Positions 44,403 to 52,419 of a DNA stretch of 64,000 bases are shown here, one piece after another. A program made the position numbers and the translations under genes. How positions within the stretch are numbered: position 1 is the stretch's first letter; each line of letters opens with the position of its first letter. The notes under the pieces were generated by a model. The model was not told the DNA's origin and did not search any database. It saw only the letters and a list, made by a program, of their open reading frames with translations. The stretch covers positions 558,001 through 622,000 of the forward strand of contig NZ_CP070499.1 in NCBI RefSeq assembly GCF_016925615.1, read 5' to 3'. The stretch comes from Natronosporangium hydrolyticum. GTDB lineage: Bacteria > Actinomycetota > Actinomycetes > Mycobacteriales > Micromonosporaceae.

Positions 44403-45803
44403 TCAGCCGATCCCCGCTAGCAGGCTCTGCACATAGTGGTAGAGCCCGGTGATGAAGCAGGCCAGCGGGATCAGCGCCAGGATCGACACCACGTCCAGGA
44501 TGTCCGCGCCCCGCCCCAGGTAAGGCGACGGGTTGCTGCGGCTGTAGACCAGACCGGCGGCGGCGACCACGAACCCGACCCCCAGCAGCAGCAACAACAG
44601 CAACGCCAGCGAGGTGTTGGTGTCGGCCCCGCCCGCACGTAGGCCCAGCAGCAGTAGCGCGCCGACCACGCCGGCGGCTAGCAACGGAATCCGCTGCCGG
44701 GGCACCGGGAAGAGCCGAGCCCGAAGCAGCAGCGCGAGGGTTGCGGCGAGCAACAGCAGTTGGTGTGACCCGCCACCGGCGAGTGCGAGCAGACCGGCCG
44801 AGCCGGCGGTCACCACCGCCAGTCCGATCAGCAGCCCGGTCAGCACCTCATCGGTGCGCGCGGCGGCGTCGAAGACGTCGGTGGCCGGCGGTGCCGGCTC
44901 GTCGGCGAGTAGATCGGCCGAGCGTTGTGGCAGCGTCGGTAACGGCAGCCGCCCGAGCCGGATCGCCACCATCGGATAGCCGGGCAGCAGCCCGATCCCG
45001 GCGGCCAGCACCACCGCCGCCGCGCCGTCCGGCCCCAACCGGCCGGCGGTGAGCGCGCCCAGCAACGCGAGCGCGGCGATCGCGATCGCCGCGGCGAAGA
45101 TCCTGGCGAGCACCGCCACTCCGACGTAACCGACGATGGCAAAGAGCAGCAGGGTCGTGGCGGCGAGCAGCAACTGGGGCGATCCGACATCGGTGACCCG
45201 GGCGTGGTCCGGCGCGGTCAGCATAAGCCCGCCGACGAAGGCGTAGAGCATGCTCACCGCCGCGAAGACCGCGCCGGCCCGGGCATCGGGTACGGCCCGG
45301 GCGATCACGATGCCGGCGCCGAGCAACACCGCGCCGACGGCGAGGAGCACTAGCGACGGGAGTAACCAGGGTGGCTCGAACCAGAAGACCGCCGCCGGAC
45401 CGATCGCGAAGATCAACGCGCTGATCGTCAGTCCGCCGAGCCGAGTGGCGGCGCGACCCCAGCTGCGGCCGTAGCGTCGGGCGCCGCTGGCGATGGTCTC
45501 GACCAGGTCCTCGTACTCCAGCTCGGGCCACTCGACCTCGCCGGGCACCAGGTGTAGCAACTCACCGTCGCGTACCTGTTGGGCGTCGAGCGACTTCTGC
45601 GGGTCCAGACTCTCGCCGGTCGGGCGGCGCAACAACCAGCCGGCGTGGCGCTCGCCAGCGTCGGCGGCGTCCTCTCCGGCGTGTCGCAGGATATAGGGGA
45701 GTAGCTCCGCCACCGGCACATCTCCGGGCAGGGCTACGTCGATCAGCCGTCGGGCGGCCTTGATGGAGACTTTAGCCAGCGAAACGCCTGGAGCCGCAAC
45801 CAT
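44403..45803 (-). CDS. eccD: Type VII secretion membrane protein EccD
   Basis: 466 residues from ATG 45803 with GGAGG 8 bases upstream. An N-terminal ubiquitin-like domain (about residues 1-95: AKVSIKAARRLIDVALPGDV ... GELLHLVPGEV) is followed by about eleven transmembrane helices, the EccD architecture of the ESX channel. The 108 bases upstream, before the preceding gene's stop, are AT-richer and may hold a promoter. Confidence 0.92.
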   Translation of the reverse strand: MVAAPGVSLAKVSIKAARRLIDVALPGDVPVAELLPYILRHAGEDAADAGERHAGWLLRRPTGESLDPQKSLDAQQVRDGELLHLVPGEVEWPELEYEDLVETIASGARRYGRSWGRAATRLGGLTISALIFAIGPAAVFWFEPPWLLPSLVLLAVGAVLLGAGIVIARAVPDARAGAVFAAVSMLYAFVGGLMLTAPDHARVTDVGSPQLLLAATTLLLFAIVGYVGVAVLARIFAAAIAIAALALLGALTAGRLGPDGAAAVVLAAGIGLLPGYPMVAIRLGRLPLPTLPQRSADLLADEPAPPATDVFDAAARTDEVLTGLLIGLAVVTAGSAGLLALAGGGSHQLLLLAATLALLLRARLFPVPRQRIPLLAAGVVGALLLLGLRAGGADTNTSLALLLLLLLGVGFVVAAAGLVYSRSNPSPYLGRGADILDVVSILALIPLACFITGLYHYVQSLLAGIG

Positions 45804-45911
45804 TTTGCCCACCTCCGGGGACCGGCGTCGGTTCACGAACCCGAAGCCTGTTTAAGTACTAGAAACGGTCTTGGTGCTGGGCGCGGGCGGCTGGGCGCGT
45901 CCGCGCCGCGG

Positions 45912-46844
45912 TCAGCGGTAAGGCTCGCTCAACAACTCCCGTTCGGCGGCGGTGGCGTGAACCCAGGCGTACCGGGTGCCCGCCGAGGTCAGCACCGCCA
46001 GCATGTCGTCGCCGAGTACCTGCAGAGTATGGACGGTGCCGGCGGTCAGCTGCCGGATCGGCGCGAGGGTCTCCGACTCCGCCGGTGAGAGCCGTTGCGA
46101 CAGCACGATGTCGGCGCTCGCGAGCAGCTCCGCCTGCGCCGGGGTGACCTGTGAGAGCACCGACAGCCGGGTGGTCCACGGCGGTAGACCTTCCGACGCC
46201 AACGGGTGGGCGCCGCCCAGCCGCAGCACCGGCGCATCGACCGAAGCCGACATCCGGACCGGCGAACCCAACTCCAGCACCGCAACCCGGTCGGTCCGGC
46301 CGGTCGCCCGGCGTCCCAGCTCGATCCAGCCGTCTGGTTCGGCGGTGAAGACCACGGTTCGGGCGCCGAAACCCAGCGAGCGAAAGGTGACCAGCTCCGC
46401 TGCCCACGGGCCGCCGATCAGCACCACCTCGGTGGGCTCGGGACGGAACAGCGTAACCGCCACCGGCCCCCCGGCCTGGTCCCGCCCCAGCAGCAAGCCG
46501 AAGGCGCTGCCGGTGAGCTGCAACCTGTCCAACTCGTCGCCGCTCGCCGCATGATGACCGATGCGCAGCCGCCGCAGCCGGCGATGCCGCCGGGCCCGCC
46601 AACTCGGCGACGTCGTCGGACCGTCACCATCTGGATCGGACTCGTTCGTCGGCGGGCTGCTCGGTGCTGGCGGCACCGCCGCAACCGCGATCACCCGGCC
46701 CGGCGGGGTGGCCGCCGCCGCGGCGGCCGGGGCGGCAGCGTCGGCCGCGGGCTCGGCGCCGGCGACCTGCGCGGGGGTGGAAGCTGGCGGCTCGGCCGGC
46801 CGGGGCAAACCCATCGTGGGGCCGATCGACGTGGGGGAGGTCAT
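45912..46844 (-). CDS. Uncharacterised secretion-locus protein
   Basis: 310 residues. Residues 1-85 are Pro/Ala-rich and likely disordered. A basic patch RARRHRRLRRLRIGHH follows, then a mostly beta domain (LQLTGSAFGLLLGRDQAGGPV, TEVVLIGGPWAAEL, TRLSVLSQVTPAQAELLASA) with no transmembrane helix and no recognised family. Its ATG overlaps the eccE stop (ATGA), so it is translationally coupled to EccE. It sits between eccE and eccD and is probably a cytoplasmic accessory of the channel. VVLIGGPWAAELVTFRSLGF might suggest a degenerate nucleotide-binding fold, but no P-loop is present. Confidence 0.75.
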   Translation of the reverse strand: MTSPTSIGPTMGLPRPAEPPASTPAQVAGAEPAADAAAPAAAAAATPPGRVIAVAAVPPAPSSPPTNESDPDGDGPTTSPSWRARRHRRLRRLRIGHHAASGDELDRLQLTGSAFGLLLGRDQAGGPVAVTLFRPEPTEVVLIGGPWAAELVTFRSLGFGARTVVFTAEPDGWIELGRRATGRTDRVAVLELGSPVRMSASVDAPVLRLGGAHPLASEGLPPWTTRLSVLSQVTPAQAELLASADIVLSQRLSPAESETLAPIRQLTAGTVHTLQVLGDDMLAVLTSAGTRYAWVHATAAERELLSEPYR

Positions 46845-48148
46845 CGGGCACCACCTCCGGTAGGCGCGCTGCCGTAGACGGCGAGCGCCTGCTCACCGTC
46901 GAGCGGAAACAGGCCGGCGCCGAGCTGCTCGGCGAGCGCCTCGGCCCGGTCGCTGAGGGTGGCGAGCCGCTCTGGGGTGGCGGCGAGCCGGACCAACGCG
47001 CGCAGGTCCACCCCGTCGCCGTCCCGCGGCTCCAGCGTCAACGCCACATTCACCTCGGTGGTGGCCGCAGGGTCCGGCGGCTCGGCGCCGGGCCGGCGCC
47101 CGGCGGCCGGCAGGTCGCTCAGGTAGGCGAGGATGGTGGTGCCCGCCTCCGGGGTCGGCCAGGACCGGAGCCAGAAGCTGCGGTGCGCCAGTCGGCCAGA
47201 GCTCCACCAGCGCCAACGTTCGAACCCAGCCGGCCCATCCGGGGTGAGCGCGCAGGACCGCAGTAGCGCCGCCAACAAACCGTCGCGGTCCACGGCCCGG
47301 GCGCGCAACCGGCGTCTGCGCAAAACCCGGGTCACCCGGCGGCTGAGCTCGGCGAGCACCGCGGGTACGTCAGGTTGCTGCGCTGCGCCGTCCACCACCG
47401 AGTCGGCCACCGCAACCGAGTCCAGCCGGACCACCACCCATAACGTGCGCGTGACGTCACCGCCCTGATTGGAGGTATGGGTGACAATCTGGATGACCGC
47501 CCCGGGCTGTTCCGCTTCGGTCGCGATCTCGGCGAGCGCCCACAACGGCAGCGGCGGATGCACACCGGCGTCGGTGGTGTCCACCTCCAGCACCGCGAAC
47601 CAACCGGCGCCATCGCTGCCCATGCCCCATCGGGGCCAGGCGTCGGTGCCCGGGACCGATTCGACGGCCAGATCCGAGACGAGGGCACCCAGCGCCGCCA
47701 GCCGTGGATCGGTGCCGGAGTCGGGATCGGCGGGTCCCGGTATCGCCGCCGGGCCCGCCGTCGCGGCGTGGGCTGTCGCCGGTTCACCGGCACGGTTGCG
47801 GCGGTAACGCAGCCACAGCGTGGCGGTCTCGGTCCACCAGCGACCCCGCCAGCGACCGAAGACCAGCGCCACTCCGAGCGTCCCGACCACCCCCGCAAAG
47901 ATCGCCGGCCAGGCACCGCGGACCACCAGCACCAGGACACCCGCCAGGAGGCCCTGAAATACCAGTAGCCGGGTTACCCCGAGCGGGCCGAGTCGGCCGG
48001 GCAGTCGGCGGCGGCGAAACCAGTGGCGACGGCTGGTCGGCTCGGCAGCGTGCGGTCGGGCGCGCGTTCGCCACCGGATTCGAACGCGCGCCCGTCGCCG
48101 CGACCGGCTCGGCGGCGTGGCCGTCCCGGGTGCCTGGATAACCGTCAC
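46841..48148 (-). CDS. eccE: Type VII secretion protein EccE
   Basis: 435 residues, GTG start. Very basic N-terminus (RSRRRARVRIRWRTRAR), then two membrane helices (LLVFQGLLAGVLVLVVRGAW, PAIFAGVVGTLGVALVFG) and a cytoplasmic domain with WAVAxV-like WFAVLEVDTTDAGVHPPLPL, as in EccE. It is the first gene of the ecc operon. 240 bases separate it from regulator 2 upstream on the same strand. Confidence 0.85.
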   Translation of the reverse strand: MTVIQAPGTATPPSRSRRRARVRIRWRTRARPHAAEPTSRRHWFRRRRLPGRLGPLGVTRLLVFQGLLAGVLVLVVRGAWPAIFAGVVGTLGVALVFGRWRGRWWTETATLWLRYRRNRAGEPATAHAATAGPAAIPGPADPDSGTDPRLAALGALVSDLAVESVPGTDAWPRWGMGSDGAGWFAVLEVDTTDAGVHPPLPLWALAEIATEAEQPGAVIQIVTHTSNQGGDVTRTLWVVVRLDSVAVADSVVDGAAQQPDVPAVLAELSRRVTRVLRRRRLRARAVDRDGLLAALLRSCALTPDGPAGFERWRWWSSGRLAHRSFWLRSWPTPEAGTTILAYLSDLPAAGRRPGAEPPDPAATTEVNVALTLEPRDGDGVDLRALVRLAATPERLATLSDRAEALAEQLGAGLFPLDGEQALAVYGSAPTGGGAR

Positions 48149-48347
48149 CTGACTCGCCGTCCTGTGCCATCGCCGCCATCGCCGCCCCCGACCCGCTGGG
48201 GCGTGGCCGGGGTGATCACGCCCAGCGCGGTCGGGGGGAGCACTGCCCTACTGCGCAGCAGCGCCTCGCATTGCCCATTCTGCGCGCCCCGGCTGCCAGG
48301 CGACGAACGCGCAAGCAGCCCCAATTGGACATCGAAAGCGCAGGTCA

Positions 48348-48380
48348 TAGGGCCTATCGGGAAGCCCGGTGCGGGCCCTA
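48348..48380 (-). terminator. Hairpin after regulator 2
   Basis: TAGGGCC (48348-48354) pairs with GGCCCTA (48374-48380) around a 19-base interior that itself contains CCCG/CGGG complementarity. It lies 8 bases beyond the stop codon of the minus-strand regulator. There is no T tract, so it is a weak call. Confidence 0.4.
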
Positions 48381-48388
48381 CGGGGCGG

Positions 48389-51300
48389 CTACGGTGTCGG
48401 CAAATCGACCGGGTGCGCTGTGGCTCGACCCAGCTCAGATGGGCGGGGCGGCCCGTCCGGCGGTGGCCGCAACGACTCGGCCCGGAGCCGACACGCCGCC
48501 GCCTGCTCGTCCTCCCCCAGCTCGGTCAGGGCGTCGCTGAGCAGCCGCAGTAGCACCACCTCTTCGCCCGGCGCACGCTGCTGTCGATGGAGTTCACAGG
48601 CGCGGCGCAGCACCGTAACGGCCTCGGCGAATTGGCCGTCGAAGGTCAGCGCTTCCCCCAAAACGCCGAGCGCCAGTGCGTAACCCCAGACATCGCTGCT
48701 GTCGGTGAGCAGCGACAGCGCCGCCCGCGCGCACTCGATCGCGGCAGGATAATCCCCCTGCACGGTGTAACTGCGTCCGAGATTGTTCAACGTCCGGCCA
48801 CGCAGCGTCGGCTTCTCGGCCAGGGCGAGTGCGCGCTGCAGCTCGGCGATCGCCTCGGTAGTCTGCCCCCGCAGGGTCAACGCGATGCCGAGGTTGTTGC
48901 GGGAGCGCGCCTGCTGGGTCTGGTCCGGCAAGGTAGCGCTGACCTGCACCGCCTCGGCGAGTAGCGCCACCGCCCGGTCCAGGTCGCCGGAGTTGCCGTA
49001 AGCGATCCCGAGGTCGTTGCGCATCAGCGTTTCGCCGTGCCGGTCCCCGCAGTGGCGGGCGGCGGCCAGACCGGCCTCGGCTACCCGGATCCACTCTTGC
49101 CAGTCGCCGACGCGGAGAAACAGGTGTCGTAGCGTAGCGGCCAACTGCCAGGCGTACTCCCGGTTGTTGTCGCCGGCCGCCCCCGTGACGATGGCGATCA
49201 GGTTGGCCTGCTCGGCGGCGAGCCAGGCAACGGCGTCGTCGTCGCTGACGATGCCGGGCGCCTGGGCCCCGCCCGGCACGCTAGGCGCCGGCAGTTCATT
49301 ACCGGGGGAGATCTGCCGGTGGGCGGTGGCGGCGACGCTGAGATACCAGGTGAGCAGCTGGGTTACCGCCGCCTCCTGAGCGGTCGGCTCATCTTGCTGG
49401 GCCAGGTCGTGGGCGTAGGCGCGGAGTAGATCGTGCAGCCGGTAACGGTCACCAGGTAAGGCGATGACGAGGTGTTCGTCGACCAGCCGGTCGAGGCAGC
49501 CCTGCGCGGCGCTGACGGTCGTGCCGGTGAGCGCGGCCGCCGAGTACGGCGTGACGTCATCACCGGGATGTAAGCCGAGCAGCCGGAATGTCCGCTGGGT
49601 CGGCGGGTCGAGCGCCTGGTACGACAGGTCGAAGACCGATCGCAGTGCCCGGGTGCCGGCCGCCAACTCGGCGAGCCGGTGGCGTGCCTCGGCGATCCGG
49701 CCGGCGAGGTCGGCCAGCCGCCAGGCGGGGCGCGCCTGCAGCCTTCGGGCGACCAGCGCCACCGCGAGCGGCAGTCGGCCGCAGCGCTCGACCACCTGGC
49801 GGGCGGCGGTCGGGTCGGAGCCGACCCGGTCCGCGCCCACCACTTGGATGAGCAGCTCTGTCGCCTCTTGCTCGCTGAACACGTCCAACGGCAGTGTGTG
49901 TGCGCCGTCGATGGCGAGCGACCGACGACTGGTAATCAGAACTAAGTTTTCCGGGCTCGCCGGCAACAGCGGCCTTACCTGCTCCTCGCTCGCGGCGTTG
50001 TCGAGCAACAGCAGTGAAGGGCGCCCGTGTAGACGATCCCGGAACAGCGCCGACCGGGACGGGAGGTCGGCGGGTATCTGATCGCCGGGCACCGCCAGTA
50101 GTTGCAGGAACGAGGCGAGCACCGCAGCCGGGTCGGCCGGCGGTTCGTCGGCGTGTCCGTGCAGGTCCACATAGAGCTGTTGCTCGGCGTAGCGACCAGC
50201 CGCGAGCAGCTGGTGGGCCACCCGGACCGCCAACCGGGTCTTGCCGACGCCGCCCATCCCCTCCAGGGCGTAGATCGGCGGCGCGGTCGGTCGCGGTGCC
50301 GGCTGGTCGATTGGGGGCAGCCGATCGGCGAGCCACCGCAGCTCCGACTGCCGTCCGCAGAAGTCCGCGATGTCCGGTGGCAGTTGGCGGTGTGCCCGAA
50401 CCGGGGCCACCTCCGGCCGGGGGACCTGTTGGCGCAGCACCCGCCGGTGCGCCTGGGTCAACTCGGGCCCGGGTGAGGCGCCGAGTTCGTCGGCGAGCCG
50501 TCGGCGTAGGTCGTCGAAGAGGGTGAGGGCGGTCGCCTGCTGCCCACTACCGGCGAGCGCCAGCATCAGCTTGGCGTGCGCCAGCTCGTGCAGCGAGTCA
50601 CCAGTCACCACCTGCTGCAGCAGCGGCACTACCCGATCGTTGCGGCCCAGATCGATAGCTACCGTGGCGTACTCGACCACGACCGTCTGCCACAGCCGAA
50701 GCAACGCGGTCACCGCGGGGTGATCCGCCAGCGGGGCCAAGCCGGCCAGCGGCTCGCCGCGCCACAGCGTCATCGCCTCGGCGTAACGGTCAGCCGCCAG
50801 CGCCGGCTCACCGCCCGCCTGATGCTGCCGCGCCCTGCCCACCAGTTGATGGAAGTGCAGCAGATCCAGCTGTTCCGGCTGGCAACTGAGCCGGTAGCCC
50901 CCGGTGGTAGCCACCAGCTCCGGTGGGACCGCTCCCGGGGCAGCCGGCGCCAACCGCCGGCGCAGCCGGGAAATCCGGGTCGGCAGCACCGTCCCCACAT
51001 TGGCCGGGGGGCGGCCACCCCACACCACCTCGAGTAACTCTTCCCGGGACACTGTGGCGTTAGCGGCCAGCGACAACAAACCGAGCAGCACCCGCTGGGT
51101 CTCGGAGCCGGGGTCGGCCTCGACACCGTCGACCCGTAACGCCAACGGGCCAAGCACACCGAGCCACACCCCGCCGGCGGCGCGCGGGTTGGGGCGGGCC
51201 AACGCCACGAGATCGGCGACCTCGGTGGCGGAGAGTCCGAGCGCGCCGCCAAGCAACCGGATGGTTCGGGCCCGGGGGGTGGCGACCCGCCCCTGCTCCA

Positions 51301-51415
51301 CGTCGCGTAGCCCGGCCACGCTCAACCCGGCGAGGTCGGCCGCCTCCTGTTGCGTGAGGCCAACCCGTTGCCGGAGTTCCTGCAGGACCTTCCCCAGTTC
51401 TCGCGTCTCCGGCAT
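48389..51415 (-). CDS. XRE-SARP-NB-ARC-TPR (AfsR-like) transcriptional regulator 2
   Basis: 1008 residues with the same domain order as regulator 1: XRE helix-turn-helix (VGLTQQEAADLAGLSVAGLR), SARP winged helix (WLGVLGPLALRVDG ... VATTGGYRLSC), BTAD, NB-ARC (Walker A GMGGVGKTRLAV; LLLLDNAASEEQVRPLL), winged helix and TPRs. It aligns with regulator 1 through the NB-ARC region (LRGHADEPPADPAAVLASFL in one, LHGHADEPPADPAAVLASFL in the other), so the two are recent paralogues. It is divergent from the esx pair and upstream of eccE, well placed to control both. Confidence 0.9.
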   Translation of the reverse strand: MPETRELGKVLQELRQRVGLTQQEAADLAGLSVAGLRDVEQGRVATPRARTIRLLGGALGLSATEVADLVALARPNPRAAGGVWLGVLGPLALRVDGVEADPGSETQRVLLGLLSLAANATVSREELLEVVWGGRPPANVGTVLPTRISRLRRRLAPAAPGAVPPELVATTGGYRLSCQPEQLDLLHFHQLVGRARQHQAGGEPALAADRYAEAMTLWRGEPLAGLAPLADHPAVTALLRLWQTVVVEYATVAIDLGRNDRVVPLLQQVVTGDSLHELAHAKLMLALAGSGQQATALTLFDDLRRRLADELGASPGPELTQAHRRVLRQQVPRPEVAPVRAHRQLPPDIADFCGRQSELRWLADRLPPIDQPAPRPTAPPIYALEGMGGVGKTRLAVRVAHQLLAAGRYAEQQLYVDLHGHADEPPADPAAVLASFLQLLAVPGDQIPADLPSRSALFRDRLHGRPSLLLLDNAASEEQVRPLLPASPENLVLITSRRSLAIDGAHTLPLDVFSEQEATELLIQVVGADRVGSDPTAARQVVERCGRLPLAVALVARRLQARPAWRLADLAGRIAEARHRLAELAAGTRALRSVFDLSYQALDPPTQRTFRLLGLHPGDDVTPYSAAALTGTTVSAAQGCLDRLVDEHLVIALPGDRYRLHDLLRAYAHDLAQQDEPTAQEAAVTQLLTWYLSVAATAHRQISPGNELPAPSVPGGAQAPGIVSDDDAVAWLAAEQANLIAIVTGAAGDNNREYAWQLAATLRHLFLRVGDWQEWIRVAEAGLAAARHCGDRHGETLMRNDLGIAYGNSGDLDRAVALLAEAVQVSATLPDQTQQARSRNNLGIALTLRGQTTEAIAELQRALALAEKPTLRGRTLNNLGRSYTVQGDYPAAIECARAALSLLTDSSDVWGYALALGVLGEALTFDGQFAEAVTVLRRACELHRQQRAPGEEVVLLRLLSDALTELGEDEQAAACRLRAESLRPPPDGPPRPSELGRATAHPVDLPTP

Positions 51416-51600
51416 CTCCCCATCCTGCCGTGGTCAGGCCATGCCCGTGCCCCGTACCCGCCCCGTACTTCACCGCCGTGACGCGTGCCACTCCGCTGTG
51501 ACCTGCGGCTTCGGCGATGCGGGCGGCCAGGGTGCGGGCTTCCCGGTGTCAGCGTAGTCGGTGACACTGACGTGGTACGAATCGGACGAGAGGAGTGGCC

Positions 51601-51924
51601 GTGTCAGAGTTCGAGCTGGATGAGGCTGCGGTCGCGGACACCGAGCAGGAGCTGTTCCAGACCGGGGAGAAGGTGAACACCGAGGCTGCCAAGGCCCGCG
51701 ACTCGGTGACCGGCGCACGCGGTGCCTGGCTCGGCGACTCCAATGTCGCCGCCACCAATAAGCAGACGGGCGAGTTCGCCGACTGCGTCAACCGGCTGCA
51801 CAACGAGATCAATCAGATGTCCGAGGCGCTCGGGCTCGGCCGCAAGGCCACCATGGCTGAAGACCAGTTCAACCAGGACGAGTTCCTGGCGATCAGCCCT
51901 GACACTCCCTACGCTCGCGTCTAG
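51601..51924 (+). CDS. WXG100-like Esx protein A
   Basis: 107 residues from GTG 51601; GAGAGGAG ends 5 bases upstream, and the in-frame GTG at 51595 lies inside that site. All-helical with the turn GAWLGDSN (W43-L-G), the WXG motif, between two helices. The tail is acidic. It is the first gene of an esx pair, 33 bases before its partner, divergent from regulator 2. Expected to be exported by the EccBCDE channel as a heterodimer. Confidence 0.82.
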   Translation: MSEFELDEAAVADTEQELFQTGEKVNTEAAKARDSVTGARGAWLGDSNVAATNKQTGEFADCVNRLHNEINQMSEALGLGRKATMAEDQFNQDEFLAISPDTPYARV

Positions 51925-51957
51925 CCAGTCGATCCGGATCCATAAAGGAGAGGCGTA

Positions 51958-52260
51958 ATGCCCGGTCACGTCAGAGTCAACAACACGGTCAACGTCGTGG
52001 GTGACGACGTTTCGACCAGTGCGCAGAACATCCGCCGGATCGGTGACGACATGTACAGCCACCTGCGCGGCCTGGTGTCGGCTGGCCTGCTGCGTGGGGA
52101 AGGGATCGAGCAGGCGCTGACCGCCTCCCACCAACGCTGGAACGCGGCCTGCAACGACTTCGCCGACGCCGAGCAGCGCTTCGGCGAGCAGTGCCACAAC
52201 ACCTACGCCAACACCATGGCGACCGATCTGCGTTGCGGCGGTTACTTCAACGCGGTGTAA
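51958..52260 (+). CDS. WXG100-like Esx protein B
   Basis: 100 residues with a strong AAAGGAGAGG site. Helical, with GLLRGEGIEQALTASHQRWN around the central turn. A strict WXG is absent; Trp61 in QRWNAACNDF takes its place. A C-terminal Cys pair (QCHNTYAN..., LRCGGYF) is unusual for Esx proteins. Partner of the preceding Esx protein. A perfect-stem terminator follows. Confidence 0.78.
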   Translation: MPGHVRVNNTVNVVGDDVSTSAQNIRRIGDDMYSHLRGLVSAGLLRGEGIEQALTASHQRWNAACNDFADAEQRFGEQCHNTYANTMATDLRCGGYFNAV

Positions 52261-52296
52261 CACGGTGTAACAACCAAACTTTGATCCACCTCCCCT

Positions 52297-52332
52297 GGCG
52301 ACGGGCGGCTGAGGCATCAGCCGCCCGTCGCC
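52297..52332 (+). terminator. Terminator after the esx pair
   Basis: A perfect 16 bp stem (52297-52312 and 52317-52332) with a GGCA loop, followed by GTTTGC. Left arm GGCGACGGGCGGCTGA. It can also serve the convergent mycosin gene. Confidence 0.88.
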
Positions 52333-52419
52333 GTTTGCTGTGCGTCATCGCGGTTGTGCATCGTCGCGGTTGTGCGTCACCGGCGGCCGCGTTGCCGATC
52401 CGATGAGTTCGGGCCCTCG

